Positions 1 through 8,471 of a DNA stretch of 17,658 nt are shown in pieces (within the stretch, counting starts at the first letter, position 1; each line of letters opens with the position of its first letter). The position numbers were made by a program, and so were the translations under genes. The stretch comes from Candidatus Eiseniibacteriota bacterium (GTDB lineage Bacteria; Eisenbacteria; RBG-16-71-46; JAGVPR01): the NCBI GenBank assembly GCA_020052115.1, contig JAGVPR010000058.1:1-17658 (forward strand), written 5' to 3'. The notes beneath the pieces were generated by a model. It did not search any database. It had not been told where the DNA came from and worked only from the letters and a program-made list of their open reading frames with translations.

Positions 1-2435
1 AATCCGCACCGTGGCAGCGCGCGGCCCGCACGCGGAAGCGACAGCTCGAACGCCGTCGTCACACCGAAGGGATTCGGGCGCGCCTCGGAAAGGGCGAGAA
101 CCGCCGGCGGCGAGGCCGGGGCGAGCACCACGGGGCCAAACCACTCCTCCGACCCGTCGCGCTCGACCGCGAGCAGCCAGTACTCGGCGCCCGCCGCGGG
201 GGCTGCGACGTCCTCGAACTCGAAACTCGGGCCGCCGGTCACGAGCGTCTGCGTGAGGGGCCGCCGCTCTTCACCCGGGACCTCGCGGTACACGTGGAAT
301 CCGACGCGATCGTTCGAACCGGCGAAGCTCCATCGCACGATGGCCGACTCGCCGCGCCGCTCGACGGCGAAGGACGCAAGCGTGACCGCCACGACATCGT
401 CTCTCCAGTGTGCGAAGTAGGACGAAACGTACGGCCCGGCGGTCGTGAACCAGCCGCCGACGTAAAGATCTCCCCCGCGCGGGCAGAGGGCGTTCACCGG
501 ATTGTTCACTCCCTCCCCGAGATTGCTCCAGGAGGTTCCATCCCACCGCTTGATGCCGTCCTCCAACCAGATCCAGTTGCCGAACCAGCCGCCCGCGACG
601 AGATCTCCGTCGAAGACAGCGAGGCTCTGTGCGGTCCCCCGCAACCCTTCCAGCGGAGCCCAGTCCGTCCCGTCCCACTCGTAGACGGTCTCCGCCGAGG
701 ACATGTCCAGTTCCTCGTAGATGGACGCCACGAGGCGCCCGCCGTAGGAGACGAGATCAATGGGGTATGCGCCTTGCGGGAACGCCCCGGCAAGCGGCTC
801 CCAGTGCCCGCCGGTCCAGCGCGCGATGTATGGAGTCTGCCACCATGACTGGCCGACCAGGCAACCGATCGCGTAGAGATAGCCCTGATGCATCGTGATG
901 GAGGTGACGGCGCTCGGCAGCCCCTCTCCGATCGCGCTCCACGAGGTGCCGTCCCATCTCGCGATGTTCTTCGCGGGGACGTTGCCGGCGACGGTGAACG
1001 AGCCTCCGGCCACGAGAGAGCCCTGATACTCGCAGAGGGAGCGGATCTCGCCGTTCACGCCCGAGCCGATCTCGCTCCAGGCGGTGCCGTCCCATCGGGC
1101 AATGTGATTCGCGAATCTGTTGCCGGCGTGGGTGAACCGGCCGCCCGCGATGAGATCGCCGCCGTGCTCCAGCAGCGCAAAGACGAGCGCGTCCACACCC
1201 GCGCCGAGCGCTCTCCAAGACCCGCCGTCCAGCAGGGCGATGTTCGAGACCGCGGTCGGCCCGGCGGTGGCGAACGATCCGCCCGCGACCACCCCGCCCT
1301 GGTAAGCGGCCATCGAGTAGACCGCGCCGTTCAGGCCCCCGGGCGTGCGCGCGCTCTCGAGCGCTCCCCAGGAGGATCCGTCCCATCGGGCGATGTGACT
1401 CACCCACTCGCCCTCGGCGTAGATGAATGTCCCGCCGGCGATGATCTCGCCCTCGTAGCCGGCGAGACACGTGACGGATCCTTCGCTCATCCCGTTGCCG
1501 AGAGCGGTCCATGCGGCGCCATCCCAGACGGCCACGCGGTTGGCACTCGCACCTCCGGCCATGGTGAACTCGCCTCCGGCAACGAGGAGGCCGTCATAAA
1601 CGGCGAGCGCATGGACAGGTCTGTCCGTCCCGGCCCCGAGGGGCTGCCAGGACGAGCCGTCCCAGCGGGCGATGTGATTCACCGGGTCGCCGCCGGCGCT
1701 CGTGAATTCTCCGCCGGCCACCAGCTCGCCGCCGTAGGTGGCGAGCGCGCGGACCGTGCCGTTGAGACTCTGGCCGATCGGCCTCCACGAAGCGCCGTCC
1801 CAGCGGACGATGCCGCCCGTGGGGAGCCCCGTGACGTGGGTGAACGTACCGCCGGCGACGAGCTCTCCGTCGTGAACAAAGAGGGCGAGCACGGCGCCGT
1901 CGAAGCGCGGGTCCGTCAACACCCAGTCCCGGCCGCTCCACCCAACCACCGCGCGGTCATCCGCGGCCACAAGCTGCCCGTTCATGACCCCGAGAGCGGA
2001 GATGAACGATCGCGGCCACGCGCTCATGCCGGACCACTGTCCGTCCCAGCGGCCGACCGCTTTCGCGCCGGCTCCGGCCACGCGGGAGAATGCTCCGCCG
2101 GCGATGAGCGCGTGCTCGTACCACGCAAGACAACCGACGGCGGCGTCCGGTCCGTTCCCCATGTCGTTCCACGCGCTGCCGCTCCACTGCGCGACATGTT
2201 TCGAGGGAGCGGTGCCGGCGCGCGTGAACGCTCCGCCGACGTAGAGATCCCCGTCACCGACGACCAATGAACTCACCGGGCCATCGGTGCCGGGAAAGGA
2301 GAAGGCGTCCGACCAGACGCCTGAGGCGCTGGCGTCTGCGAAGCCGAAGATCATGAAGCCGGTGACGAGGATCACTTTGGAGGCCAGGAGGCTCGAGCGG
2401 TTGCCCGGATGCCTCGGGGGACGAGAAGACCGCAT
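1..2435 (-). CDS. Secreted repeat (Rax2/kelch-like propeller) protein, 3' end outside window
   Basis: An open frame runs from ATG at 2435 to the left edge, about 811 residues, with no stop. Residues 16-42 are hydrophobic and end in ASASG, which fits a signal peptide. About 14 units of roughly 45-55 residues follow, most with a VAGG-x-F-T-x-AGG strand, then IARWDG and SW-x-x-LG. Units 3, 11 and 12 are degenerate. This pattern resembles bacterial relatives of Rax2/kelch propellers. After the repeats come a fibronectin-III-like stretch (VRWSFAG to EYWLLAVERDG) and the start of a FlgD-like C-terminal domain (ARPNPFG), which is cut by the window edge. Such proteins are usually exported and surface-attached or released. 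The ligand and role are unknown. Ribosome-binding signal before the ATG is weak (AGGGGG). Long open frames on the other strand are artefacts of GC-rich codon use. Confidence 0.85.
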   Translation of the reverse strand, partial: MRSSRPPRHPGNRSSLLASKVILVTGFMIFGFADASASGVWSDAFSFPGTDGPVSSLVVGDGDLYVGGAFTRAGTAPSKHVAQWSGSAWNDMGNGPDAAVGCLAWYEHALIAGGAFSRVAGAGAKAVGRWDGQWSGMSAWPRSFISALGVMNGQLVAADDRAVVGWSGRDWVLTDPRFDGAVLALFVHDGELVAGGTFTHVTGLPTGGIVRWDGASWRPIGQSLNGTVRALATYGGELVAGGEFTSAGGDPVNHIARWDGSSWQPLGAGTDRPVHALAVYDGLLVAGGEFTMAGGASANRVAVWDGAAWTALGNGMSEGSVTCLAGYEGEIIAGGTFIYAEGEWVSHIARWDGSSWGALESARTPGGLNGAVYSMAAYQGGVVAGGSFATAGPTAVSNIALLDGGSWRALGAGVDALVFALLEHGGDLIAGGRFTHAGNRFANHIARWDGTAWSEIGSGVNGEIRSLCEYQGSLVAGGSFTVAGNVPAKNIARWDGTSWSAIGEGLPSAVTSITMHQGYLYAIGCLVGQSWWQTPYIARWTGGHWEPLAGAFPQGAYPIDLVSYGGRLVASIYEELDMSSAETVYEWDGTDWAPLEGLRGTAQSLAVFDGDLVAGGWFGNWIWLEDGIKRWDGTSWSNLGEGVNNPVNALCPRGGDLYVGGWFTTAGPYVSSYFAHWRDDVVAVTLASFAVERRGESAIVRWSFAGSNDRVGFHVYREVPGEERRPLTQTLVTGGPSFEFEDVAAPAAGAEYWLLAVERDGSEEWFGPVVLAPASPPAVLALSEARPNPFGVTTAFELSLPRAGRALPRCG

Positions 2436-2663
2436 CACGAAACCCCCTGCGCGGACTCCGCGGGCGGGCGCGTCACGCGCCGAAACGGTCGCCGGTCTCT
2501 GACCGGAACAACGGCAGGTGGCACAACCATACCAGATCCTGATTGGACGAGATCCGCCGGTTGCGGGAGAGCCTTGCCTGTGATCTTCTCTGATTTGTCG
2601 CCCCTGGATGCCGCCGGGATTTCGGGCCTCCAGGACCATTAGGAGCACTCCGATAACTTATGA
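2436..2663. other. Divergent intergenic region with two hairpins in the leftward leader
   Basis: No gene is seen between the leftward repeat-protein gene and the promoter of the rightward PEP-CTERM gene. Two perfect inverted repeats lie close together: GGCGCGT-C-ACGCGCC at 2467-2481 and CCGGTC-TCT-GACCGG at 2492-2506. Both would lie in the 5' leader of the leftward gene if transcription starts upstream of them. Neither is followed by a T-run in either direction, so they do not look like terminators. I could not place a convincing -35/-10 pair for the leftward gene. Confidence 0.5.
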
Positions 2664-2692
2664 TGGCAACGGCGGTGCCCTGGTGCTATAAT
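2664..2692 (+). promoter_or_regulatory. Sigma-70-type promoter for the PEP-CTERM gene
   Basis: A consensus -10 box TATAAT at 2687-2692 is preceded by TGC, giving an extended -10. A -35-like TGGCAA at 2664-2669 lies at a 17-nt spacing. The ATG of the PEP-CTERM gene is about 90 nt downstream of the expected start site. Confidence 0.6.
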
Positions 2693-2788
2693 CCCAGTAC
2701 GTTTTCCTGCTCCCGTTGGATACGTAGCGATCTGCTGAGCGCCCAAGCGATTACGCCGGCGGGGCGTTCACCATCGGAGGACTGAGAG

Positions 2789-3433
2789 ATGATGACGAAG
2801 ACCCCGGCTCTGTCGCTCCTCGGTGTTCTCTCCATCCTCTGGCTCGCGGTCGCTGCGAGCCCCGCTGCGGCCCTCGTGCTCTCGCTCGATGTGTTCTTCT
2901 CGGGCCCGCCGACAACCGCGGTCGCGCCCTTTGGAACCGTGGCGATCAATCCGATCGCCGGCGGCATGGAGTTCGTGCTGACGAACCTGACCCCGGGCAC
3001 GCTCTCCGGCGGAAGCTCGAAGATGGATGGCGTCTATCTCAACTACAAGGGCTCGCAGGCTCTGACGCCGCAGGCGGCGCCGCCCGGCACTACGCTCGGT
3101 TATGCAACAAACGCCTACAAGGCTGACGGCGACGGCTGGTACGACATCCTCTTCGAGTATGCGGGTAATGGCTACCTGCCAACCAACTCGTCGGTCACAT
3201 TCAGCATCCTCGGGGATTCGGATGCGCTGAACTTCGTGGACTTCTCGTTGCCCGGCGGGAACAACGGCGTGTATCTGGCCGCGTCTCACATCCAGTCCAC
3301 CACTCCGAACGGAGACTCCTTCTGGGCCGGAGCCAACGAAGTGGTGCGACCCGTTCCGGAGCCCGCGGGCCTGCTGCTCTTCGGGGCGGGGGCGGCCGTG
3401 ATGGGCGCGATGCGGAGTAGACGCAAGGGCTGA
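2789..3433 (+). CDS. PEP-CTERM sorting domain protein (exosortase substrate)
   Basis: The 214-residue product has a signal peptide (about residues 1-28, ending SPAAA). Its C-terminus is a classic PEP-CTERM tripartite tail from about residue 189: VPEP, a hydrophobic helix LLLFGAGAAVMGAM, then the basic end RSRRKG. Proteins with this tail are exported by Sec, cut by an exosortase and attached to or released from the cell surface. They often belong to exopolysaccharide or biofilm systems. The middle (29-188) is Gly/Ser/Thr/Asn-rich and probably all-beta; I do not recognise it as a named domain. GGAGG lies 8 nt before the ATG, and a TATAAT promoter lies upstream. No exosortase gene is in the window. 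The gene appears monocistronic. Confidence 0.88.
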   Translation: MMTKTPALSLLGVLSILWLAVAASPAAALVLSLDVFFSGPPTTAVAPFGTVAINPIAGGMEFVLTNLTPGTLSGGSSKMDGVYLNYKGSQALTPQAAPPGTTLGYATNAYKADGDGWYDILFEYAGNGYLPTNSSVTFSILGDSDALNFVDFSLPGGNNGVYLAASHIQSTTPNGDSFWAGANEVVRPVPEPAGLLLFGAGAAVMGAMRSRRKG

Positions 3434-3444
3434 GAGCCCCGTTT
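3427..3444 (+). terminator. Possible short terminator overlapping the PEP-CTERM stop
   Basis: GGGCT-GAG-AGCCC (3427-3439) forms a 5-bp hairpin that includes the stop codon and is followed by CGTTT. The T-run is short, so termination is uncertain. Confidence 0.3.
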
Positions 3445-3522
3445 CAATCGTCCGGCCCGCGGTGGGCCGTCGCCTCCTCGTCTATCCAGTCCTCCTCTTC
3501 CCACGACATGCCTTTTCGGCCC
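3444..3522 (-). pseudogene. 80-bp relic of the Cys-rich gene (last ~26 codons only)
   Basis: This stretch encodes the last ~26 residues of the Cys-rich family (GRKGMSWEEEDWIDEEATAH then RGPDD and stop). It matches the end of the full-length gene at 5250-5328 with a single synonymous difference (position 3495). Homology stops abruptly at 3522, and the reading frame upstream is unrelated. The cysteine-bearing part is absent, so no functional product is expected. The near identity indicates a recent copying event. Confidence 0.75.
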
Positions 3523-3741
3523 GTGCCTCTCTCGCGATTCAATATGCCATGGGCTGGCTCGACAGTCACCTCCACGATTTCTACATCAGGGACCCCCGCC
3601 TTGGATCGCCTGTCAGGATCGGCATCCCGGATGAATCCGTCCGCCGCACCGAGCCCGCGCGATCTACAGTACCTCAAGAAACGGACGAGTCCCGCCGATA
3701 GCTCTCTGTGGTCGTGGCTAGGGCGCTATCGGGAGGATGAC
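3523..3741. other. Stretch before the HD-GYP gene, no supported gene
   Basis: The frame of the HD-GYP gene is open here, with ATGs at 3508, 3544 and 3631. The encoded sequence (many S, T, P, R) does not look like the start of this family, and none of these ATGs has a good ribosome-binding site. I see no promoter or repeat of note. The sequence could be 5' leader or debris from the rearrangement that left the 80-bp relic. Confidence 0.4.
3731..3736 (+). promoter_or_regulatory. Ribosome-binding site deciding a GTG start
   Basis: GGGAGG lies 5 nt before GTG at 3742. It is the best ribosome-binding site in the open frame and sits just before the first residues that look like the HD family. Confidence 0.55.
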
Positions 3742-5034
3742 GTGTACTTACGAACCGACCTGAGTCTCCTCAACCTCCTTCTCTCCCTTTCGGACGCGCT
3801 CGACCTTGCAAGCCCTGAGCTCTCTCAGCATCAGATGCGAGTCGCCTTCGCCTCCTGGGAGATCGCGAGGGAGTCGGGACTCGATACCGACACGCTCGAC
3901 ACGCTCTTCATCGCAGCCCTCCTCCACGACGTCGGCGCGCTCGCCCCGGAGGAGAAGATCGCGATTCAACGCTCGACCCTTCAGTACTACGACGACCACT
4001 GCGTGCTCGGCGAGCGGCTGCTGAGGCAGGTGAGGATCCTCGCTCCGGGGTCCGCGATCGTGCGGCTCCACCACCGGCCCGCACGCAAGTGGCAGGAGGT
4101 CGAGCAGACGCCGGTCGCCCTCGCCTCACAGATCCTCCTGCTGGCGGACATCCTCGAGCGCTCGATCGACCGCTCTCGATTCATCCTGCACCAGCAAGAG
4201 GAGATCGTCGCAAGGATCAGTTCCCTCTCCGGGCAGACGATCGCCCCGGAGGCGGTCGCGCACTTTCTGCCTGTGGCCGCACGCGAGGACTTCTGGCTCG
4301 ACCTCGTCTCGCCCCGGCTCTACTCGATTCTCATCAGGAGCGCACCGCTCAGGGGGCGCACGATCGGCCTTGTAGATCTCAAGCCGGTCTCGGCCATGTT
4401 CCGGGACATGATAGACTTCCGTTCTCCTTTCACGGCCACGCACTCCTCGGGTGTGGCGACATCGGCCGCCGCCCTCGCGCGCCTCTATGGCTTCACGGAG
4501 TTTGAGGTCGAACTCATGGAGGTCGCGGGCAATCTCCATGACCTCGGGAAGCTCGGGATCCCGACCCGCATCCTCGAGAAGCCGGGTAAGCTCGACGCCG
4601 AGGAGTTCGCGATCATCCGCCAGCACACCTACCACACCTACACCGTCCTCGTGAGTGTGGAGGGACTCCAGGGAATCGCCGAATGGGGCGCCTTCCATCA
4701 CGAGCGGCTCGACGGATCGGGGTATCCGTTCCACCTGGATGCCTCTTCGCTAAACGCCGGCGCCCGGATCATGACCGTCGCGGACATGTTCACCGCGCTC
4801 GCTGAGGATCGACCGTACCGGCCGGGAATGTGCAAAGACGAGCTGCTCGGAATCATCAAGAACGCGGAGCGCCGGGGCTTCCTGGACAAGCGGGTGGTCG
4901 CCGTACTGGAGGCGCACTACGAGGAGGTCCATTCGCTGGCCATGCGGGCGCAGACGGAGGCACTCGAGCACTTCGAGCGGGAGTTTGCCGTGCGTCCGTC
5001 CGAAGACGAGGAGGAAACCCGCGCGGCCGCATGA
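3742..5034 (+). CDS. Tandem HD / HD-GYP domain protein, probable c-di-GMP phosphodiesterase
   Basis: With the GTG start the product has 430 residues; an upstream ATG at 3508 would give 508. An N-terminal HD-type domain carries ALLHDVGAL (HD at about 62-63) and a later HH pair. A C-terminal HD-GYP domain has a conserved His in THSSGVA (about 234), NLHDLGKLGIP (HD at 266-267) and HHERLDGSGYP (319-329). HD-GYP enzymes are metal-dependent phosphodiesterases that hydrolyse cyclic di-GMP, often to GMP, in the cytoplasm. The metal and GYP residues are intact, so activity is likely. No sensor or receiver domain and no membrane segment is seen, so the first HD domain may be regulatory. The gene stands alone on this strand. 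It may affect surface or biofilm output, which would suit the neighbouring PEP-CTERM and secreted genes, but that is inference. Confidence 0.87.
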   Translation: MYLRTDLSLLNLLLSLSDALDLASPELSQHQMRVAFASWEIARESGLDTDTLDTLFIAALLHDVGALAPEEKIAIQRSTLQYYDDHCVLGERLLRQVRILAPGSAIVRLHHRPARKWQEVEQTPVALASQILLLADILERSIDRSRFILHQQEEIVARISSLSGQTIAPEAVAHFLPVAAREDFWLDLVSPRLYSILIRSAPLRGRTIGLVDLKPVSAMFRDMIDFRSPFTATHSSGVATSAAALARLYGFTEFEVELMEVAGNLHDLGKLGIPTRILEKPGKLDAEEFAIIRQHTYHTYTVLVSVEGLQGIAEWGAFHHERLDGSGYPFHLDASSLNAGARIMTVADMFTALAEDRPYRPGMCKDELLGIIKNAERRGFLDKRVVAVLEAHYEEVHSLAMRAQTEALEHFEREFAVRPSEDEEETRAAA

Positions 5035-5175
5035 GCGGCGTGTCTCGCTGCATGTGAGACTCGCGAAGCAAGCTAACACCCGTTCCAGTGCTAGGCCGAG
5101 CGCGCGCCGGGGCATGACTCACACGTCCGACTCGCGGAGAGGCCCCGTTGTTGTTCACAGCGATAAGTCATAGTC

Positions 5176-5217
5176 TTCCTATCGCTTCTTGCCCCCAACA
5201 GCGACACGCGATAGGAA
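5176..5217. repeat. 10-bp perfect inverted repeat
   Basis: TTCCTATCGC (5176-5185) and GCGATAGGAA (5208-5217) are perfect inverted copies with a 22-nt spacer. They lie in the 215-bp gap between the converging HD-GYP gene and the full-length Cys-rich gene. No T-run follows in either direction, so a classical terminator is not supported. A protein-binding site or a weak hairpin is possible. Confidence 0.5.
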
Positions 5218-5248
5218 TGATACGGGCGCCAGGAAAGGTGGCGTCGTC

Positions 5249-5328
5249 TTCAATCGTCCGGCCCGCGGTGGGCCGTCGCCTCCTCGTCTATCCAGTCCTC
5301 TTCTTCCCACGACATGCCTTTTCGGCCC
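5249..5328. repeat. 80-bp direct repeat (partner of 3443-3522)
   Basis: This segment is the 3' end of the full-length Cys-rich gene. It is repeated in the same orientation at 3443-3522 with one mismatch in 80 positions. The two copies flank the HD-GYP gene as direct repeats about 1.8 kb apart. Confidence 0.8.
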
Positions 5329-5888
5329 GGCACCTTCCGCGTCGGTCCGGCCTTGTAGAACGCGCAGCTCTTCGGCCCGTAGCAAAACGTCTCCCGCCGG
5401 TAGCGCCGCACCGAGGGGTTCCACTGGTCAATGATCATCTCGACGGCCATCTCAGAGCCCCAGATACAGGCCGTACACTTTGTGGAATAGGTCACCGCGG
5501 CGAGCCGCCGGTGGCCGCGCTCGCGGTAGACCTCGAGGGCCGGGGGAACGCCGAGGATTGGCGGCGGTGCGGCCACGGCCCCACCTGCCCTGCCCGTGAC
5601 CTTCAGCCCGCTCACCTTGTAGAGGTCGGCGGTCTCGAGCCGGGCATCCTCGACAGGCTCACCGTTCCCTGAGACGCGATCCCCCGATTGGAACTGATGC
5701 TTCTCGTGCGCCGCTTTGCCGATCGCGACGACGAACTCCCTCGCCTCGCCGGCGACTGTCCCGCGGATGCGCAGGATGTAGCCGAGGTAGGAGTGCGATC
5801 GCTGGTCGAAGCTCCGCATGAGCCGGATGCGAGGCTGGACGGAGAGGAGTTCGCCTTGCCAGGGGAGCTTTCGGTCAGTGCCGGTCAT
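5250..5888 (-). CDS. Cys-rich conserved protein with N-terminal OB-like domain (full-length copy)
   Basis: ATG at 5888 is preceded by AGAGGG and gives 212 residues. Residues about 18-95 look like a small beta-barrel (YLGYILRIRG, then QSGDRVSGNGE), possibly OB-fold-like. This is my reading of the pattern, not a firm assignment. A linker follows, then a highly conserved C-terminal module: YSTKCTACIWG (Cys138, Cys141), MAVEMIIDQWNPS, ETFCYGPKSC (Cys169, Cys175) and an acidic tail EEEDWIDEEATAHRGPDD. The paired cysteines suggest zinc or iron-sulfur binding. I recognise the C-terminal pattern as a recurring uncharacterised bacterial family but know no function. A second copy of the C-terminal module lies at 8472-8807 and an 80-bp relic at 3444-3522. 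It lies 136 bp downstream of the C25 peptidase gene on the same strand. Confidence 0.75.
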   Translation of the reverse strand: MTGTDRKLPWQGELLSVQPRIRLMRSFDQRSHSYLGYILRIRGTVAGEAREFVVAIGKAAHEKHQFQSGDRVSGNGEPVEDARLETADLYKVSGLKVTGRAGGAVAAPPPILGVPPALEVYRERGHRRLAAVTYSTKCTACIWGSEMAVEMIIDQWNPSVRRYRRETFCYGPKSCAFYKAGPTRKVPGRKGMSWEEEDWIDEEATAHRGPDD

Positions 5889-6024
5889 GATCCCTCTTCT
5901 CTGGCGCCGACGGGTCGCGACCTTGGGGGAGGTGCTCATTCAGCGAGGGCTCCGGGGGAAACCTGGGGCGATTCGGTGCGCATCGACCGGCGCCCGCTGG
6001 GGCCCGCGATCCAGGATCAGGCCG

Positions 6025-8355
6025 TCACTGCAGCAGGATCACCTTCCGGATCGCCTCGTGGCGGCCCGCCTTCGCGACGATGAAGTACAGGCCCGACGCG
6101 ACGCGCTTTCCGCGAACGTCCATGCCATCCCACAAGACCGTCCGTGCCCCGGGTGCGTACGTCCGATCTACCAGCGTGGCGACCACACGGCCCGCGACGT
6201 CGTGCACGGTGATCCTCACCGGGCCCGCGGCCGGAAGCGTGAAGGGCAGCGAGACGGATGATGCGAACGGGTTCGGGTGCCCGGCTCCGAGAAGAAGCTC
6301 AGGAGCGGAGCCCGCGACTGCGCGGTCCGCGACGCCCACGACGGCCCCTGCGGGCTGCATCGCGGGATCGCCGTAGAGGTTGAAGTTGTAGAGATTCATG
6401 AACTCGTACACGCGATCCCAGCCGTACTGGGTCGTGGCGTCGAACTTGCCGTCGTAGAGGGCGTCTCCCAGCCTCTCCCCCTCAGCGATCACATAGCGAT
6501 TGAAGTCGTAACAGATCTGCTCCGTGCCGCCCGGATTGTTCTTCCAATCCCTCGAGACCGCGGCAGGTCTCGCGGAGCTCACGATCCCGGCCGAGGCTCC
6601 CCAGCCGGGCTCGGTGAGCAAATCGATCCCGAAGTTCCCGTAGGGGTTGGGCTCCGGATACCCCACGTTGCACGAGATGGCGAAGACGACGGAAGGGTGG
6701 TCGTCATCCAAGTTGGAGGTTCCGAGTCCGGTGAGCCGGTAGCTCTGCATTTCTCCGTTGCTCGACTCGGGGATCCCGTCGCCGTCATCAAACGCCCACA
6801 CGGTGCGGTAGGCGCCGTCGTTCCAGCCGTGGCCCGACCAGTTCACGATTCCGTGCTGGCCGTTTCTCCACGCGCTCGTGAACGCGGACTCGGTGACGGG
6901 CAGCCACGGGAAAGGAGAGGTCACCAGCCCCGCCCGCTCGCTGTAGTGCGTGATTACTCTTCCGCCCATCAACCCGGTCTCGATCGAATCCAGGCATGTG
7001 GCGCCATCGACGAATGGGTAATCGCTGTGATCCTGGCTTTCAAAGAAGAGGATCGCCGCGCCGTGGAGGACGTTCCCCTTCCATGCGCCCGTGTCCTGCT
7101 CGAACGTCACCAGCTTGTCGAGGGTGTACGTGATGCGAACCGGATCGTTGACCGGGATGCGTCCGACGGAGACTTCCGCGAGGAAGTCCGGACTGTCCTG
7201 GGGGTATTCGCCGAGGTAGCCGTCGCCATCCAGATCCCACGATGTCGCATCGGGGTACGACAGATCCGCGTAGTAGTAGTCGGTCGGCGTGCCCGGAGCC
7301 ACGAGGTTGGGATTCCCAGGGTCGTAGACATGGAAGTTCGGGTCGGGAAAGCAGACCCGCATCGGGACCGTGGCGTGGTCGCCCACGAAGAGGACGTACT
7401 GGATGCCCCAGGTCGCGTAGTGGCTTCGCAGGAAGTTCCGGATCCTCCCGGCGAGATCAACACCGGGTTGGCTCGCAATCTCGCCGTCCGTCGTCCAGAC
7501 GGTTCTGACGTTGTGTCCCAGCGAGGCCTTCCAGGACCGGAAATCCGAGGCCGCGATCGCGGCATCGAGACTTTGCGCCGTGATGATGACGTAGTCGTAG
7601 GTCGCTTCCGGCGGCGTCGCATGTGATCCTGCGGCATTGTAGAGCGGTTCCACGCTTCCGAAGTTCGAGAAGAGCCGCGAGGCCTTCTCGCGCGCCGACG
7701 GTTCGAGAGCAAGCAGGCCGGACCGTTGCGCCTCGCCGGCCTCCGGCGGCGGCATCGTGAAGGAGATCGAGACCTCGATCCGGCTGTGGTGATCGAGTCG
7801 TCCGGATTCGGGACTGTAGGTGAAGGGGCAGAAGGCGACGGCGGCGTACGAATACCCGCGCAGGGTCCCGCTTCCTGCAAGCCACGCCGCGGCGGCGGGG
7901 AACGGGGCGTCCGACAGGAACACGGCGTCGCGGACCGTCCGCCACTCTTCCTGCGTTCTCTTCATCGCCGCATCGTGTCCCAGCATGTCAGGCAGGAACA
8001 TGATCGGAGGGGAAGGTTCGACCCGGTAGATTCCGGGGAGCGAGGACGTCTCCACGCTCAAGACATCCGCGGACAGCGCGCGGGCGCCCGGAGGCAGTGC
8101 GACCAGGAACCTCTCGAGCGGGAGCGCCGGCTCCCCGGGAGACGTGAGACGGCCGAAGCCCTGCATCCGGATGCTGTGACCGCCGGCTCCGGCGACGATG
8201 TCGAACGGCTCGGACCGAAGCTCGATGATCATCCGATCCGGTTGAATGGCGCGCGTGATCACTTCGTTCGCGGCCGCGTCGGACCCTGTGATCGCCAGAA
8301 CGGCGGCGGCGAGGAGGGCGGCTATCGCGGACAACGTGCTCGCGGCACGGCGCAT
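6025..8355 (-). CDS. Gingipain-like (family C25) secreted cysteine peptidase with FlgD-like C-terminal domain
   Basis: ATG at 8355 gives 776 residues. I chose it because GGGAGGGAG precedes it and residues 1-27 form a signal peptide ending SDAAA; the frame stays open further upstream, but that sequence is not protein-like. Residues about 35-250 resemble a gingipain propeptide. The peptidase domain (about 253-664) begins YDYVIITAQSL and holds IQYVLFVGDHATVP, VSVGRIPVND, the probable catalytic His509 in VNWSGHGW and Cys562 in VFAISCNVG. Family C25 enzymes are secreted endopeptidases, classically activated by removal of the propeptide. The last ~85 residues (GHPNPF, then WDGMDVRGKRVASGLYFIV) form a FlgD-like domain of the kind used as a type IX secretion or surface-sorting tail in FCB bacteria. 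It may process neighbouring secreted proteins, but that is only inference. Confidence 0.88.
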   Translation of the reverse strand: MRRAASTLSAIAALLAAAVLAITGSDAAANEVITRAIQPDRMIIELRSEPFDIVAGAGGHSIRMQGFGRLTSPGEPALPLERFLVALPPGARALSADVLSVETSSLPGIYRVEPSPPIMFLPDMLGHDAAMKRTQEEWRTVRDAVFLSDAPFPAAAAWLAGSGTLRGYSYAAVAFCPFTYSPESGRLDHHSRIEVSISFTMPPPEAGEAQRSGLLALEPSAREKASRLFSNFGSVEPLYNAAGSHATPPEATYDYVIITAQSLDAAIAASDFRSWKASLGHNVRTVWTTDGEIASQPGVDLAGRIRNFLRSHYATWGIQYVLFVGDHATVPMRVCFPDPNFHVYDPGNPNLVAPGTPTDYYYADLSYPDATSWDLDGDGYLGEYPQDSPDFLAEVSVGRIPVNDPVRITYTLDKLVTFEQDTGAWKGNVLHGAAILFFESQDHSDYPFVDGATCLDSIETGLMGGRVITHYSERAGLVTSPFPWLPVTESAFTSAWRNGQHGIVNWSGHGWNDGAYRTVWAFDDGDGIPESSNGEMQSYRLTGLGTSNLDDDHPSVVFAISCNVGYPEPNPYGNFGIDLLTEPGWGASAGIVSSARPAAVSRDWKNNPGGTEQICYDFNRYVIAEGERLGDALYDGKFDATTQYGWDRVYEFMNLYNFNLYGDPAMQPAGAVVGVADRAVAGSAPELLLGAGHPNPFASSVSLPFTLPAAGPVRITVHDVAGRVVATLVDRTYAPGARTVLWDGMDVRGKRVASGLYFIVAKAGRHEAIRKVILLQ

Positions 8356-8407
8356 GGCGTCTCCCTCCCGTTGCCAGACCGGGCGGGCCTGGACTGCAGT
8401 GCAGACT

Positions 8408-8413
8408 ATTTTA
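8408..8413 (-). promoter_or_regulatory. Possible extended -10 element before the C25 peptidase gene
   Basis: On the minus strand TGATAAAAT (TAAAAT as -10, with TG one base upstream) stands out in GC-rich sequence 53 nt before the ATG. No convincing -35 is seen at 16-18 nt. It is the only AT-rich hexamer in the 116-bp gap before the gene. Confidence 0.3.
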
Positions 8414-8471
8414 TCACGTTCGATGGGGTGCCGCTCTCGCGAAAGACGATGGGGGCCTCGGACGCCGCGCA

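Noticed and set aside
888..2270. 460-residue open frame on the plus strand
   Set aside because: It is antisense to the repeat-protein gene and mirrors its periodicity. The encoded sequence is Arg/Ala/Gly/Pro-rich, with no domain, ribosome-binding site or signal peptide.
3444..3677. 77-residue minus-strand frame around the 80-bp relic
   Set aside because: Only the last ~26 residues match the family. The rest is antisense to the HD-GYP leader and starts with TTG without a ribosome-binding site.
6277..7626. 449-residue open frame on the plus strand
   Set aside because: Antisense to the C25 peptidase, which has clear catalytic motifs and a signal peptide. The plus-strand frame exists only because GC-rich codons lack stops.
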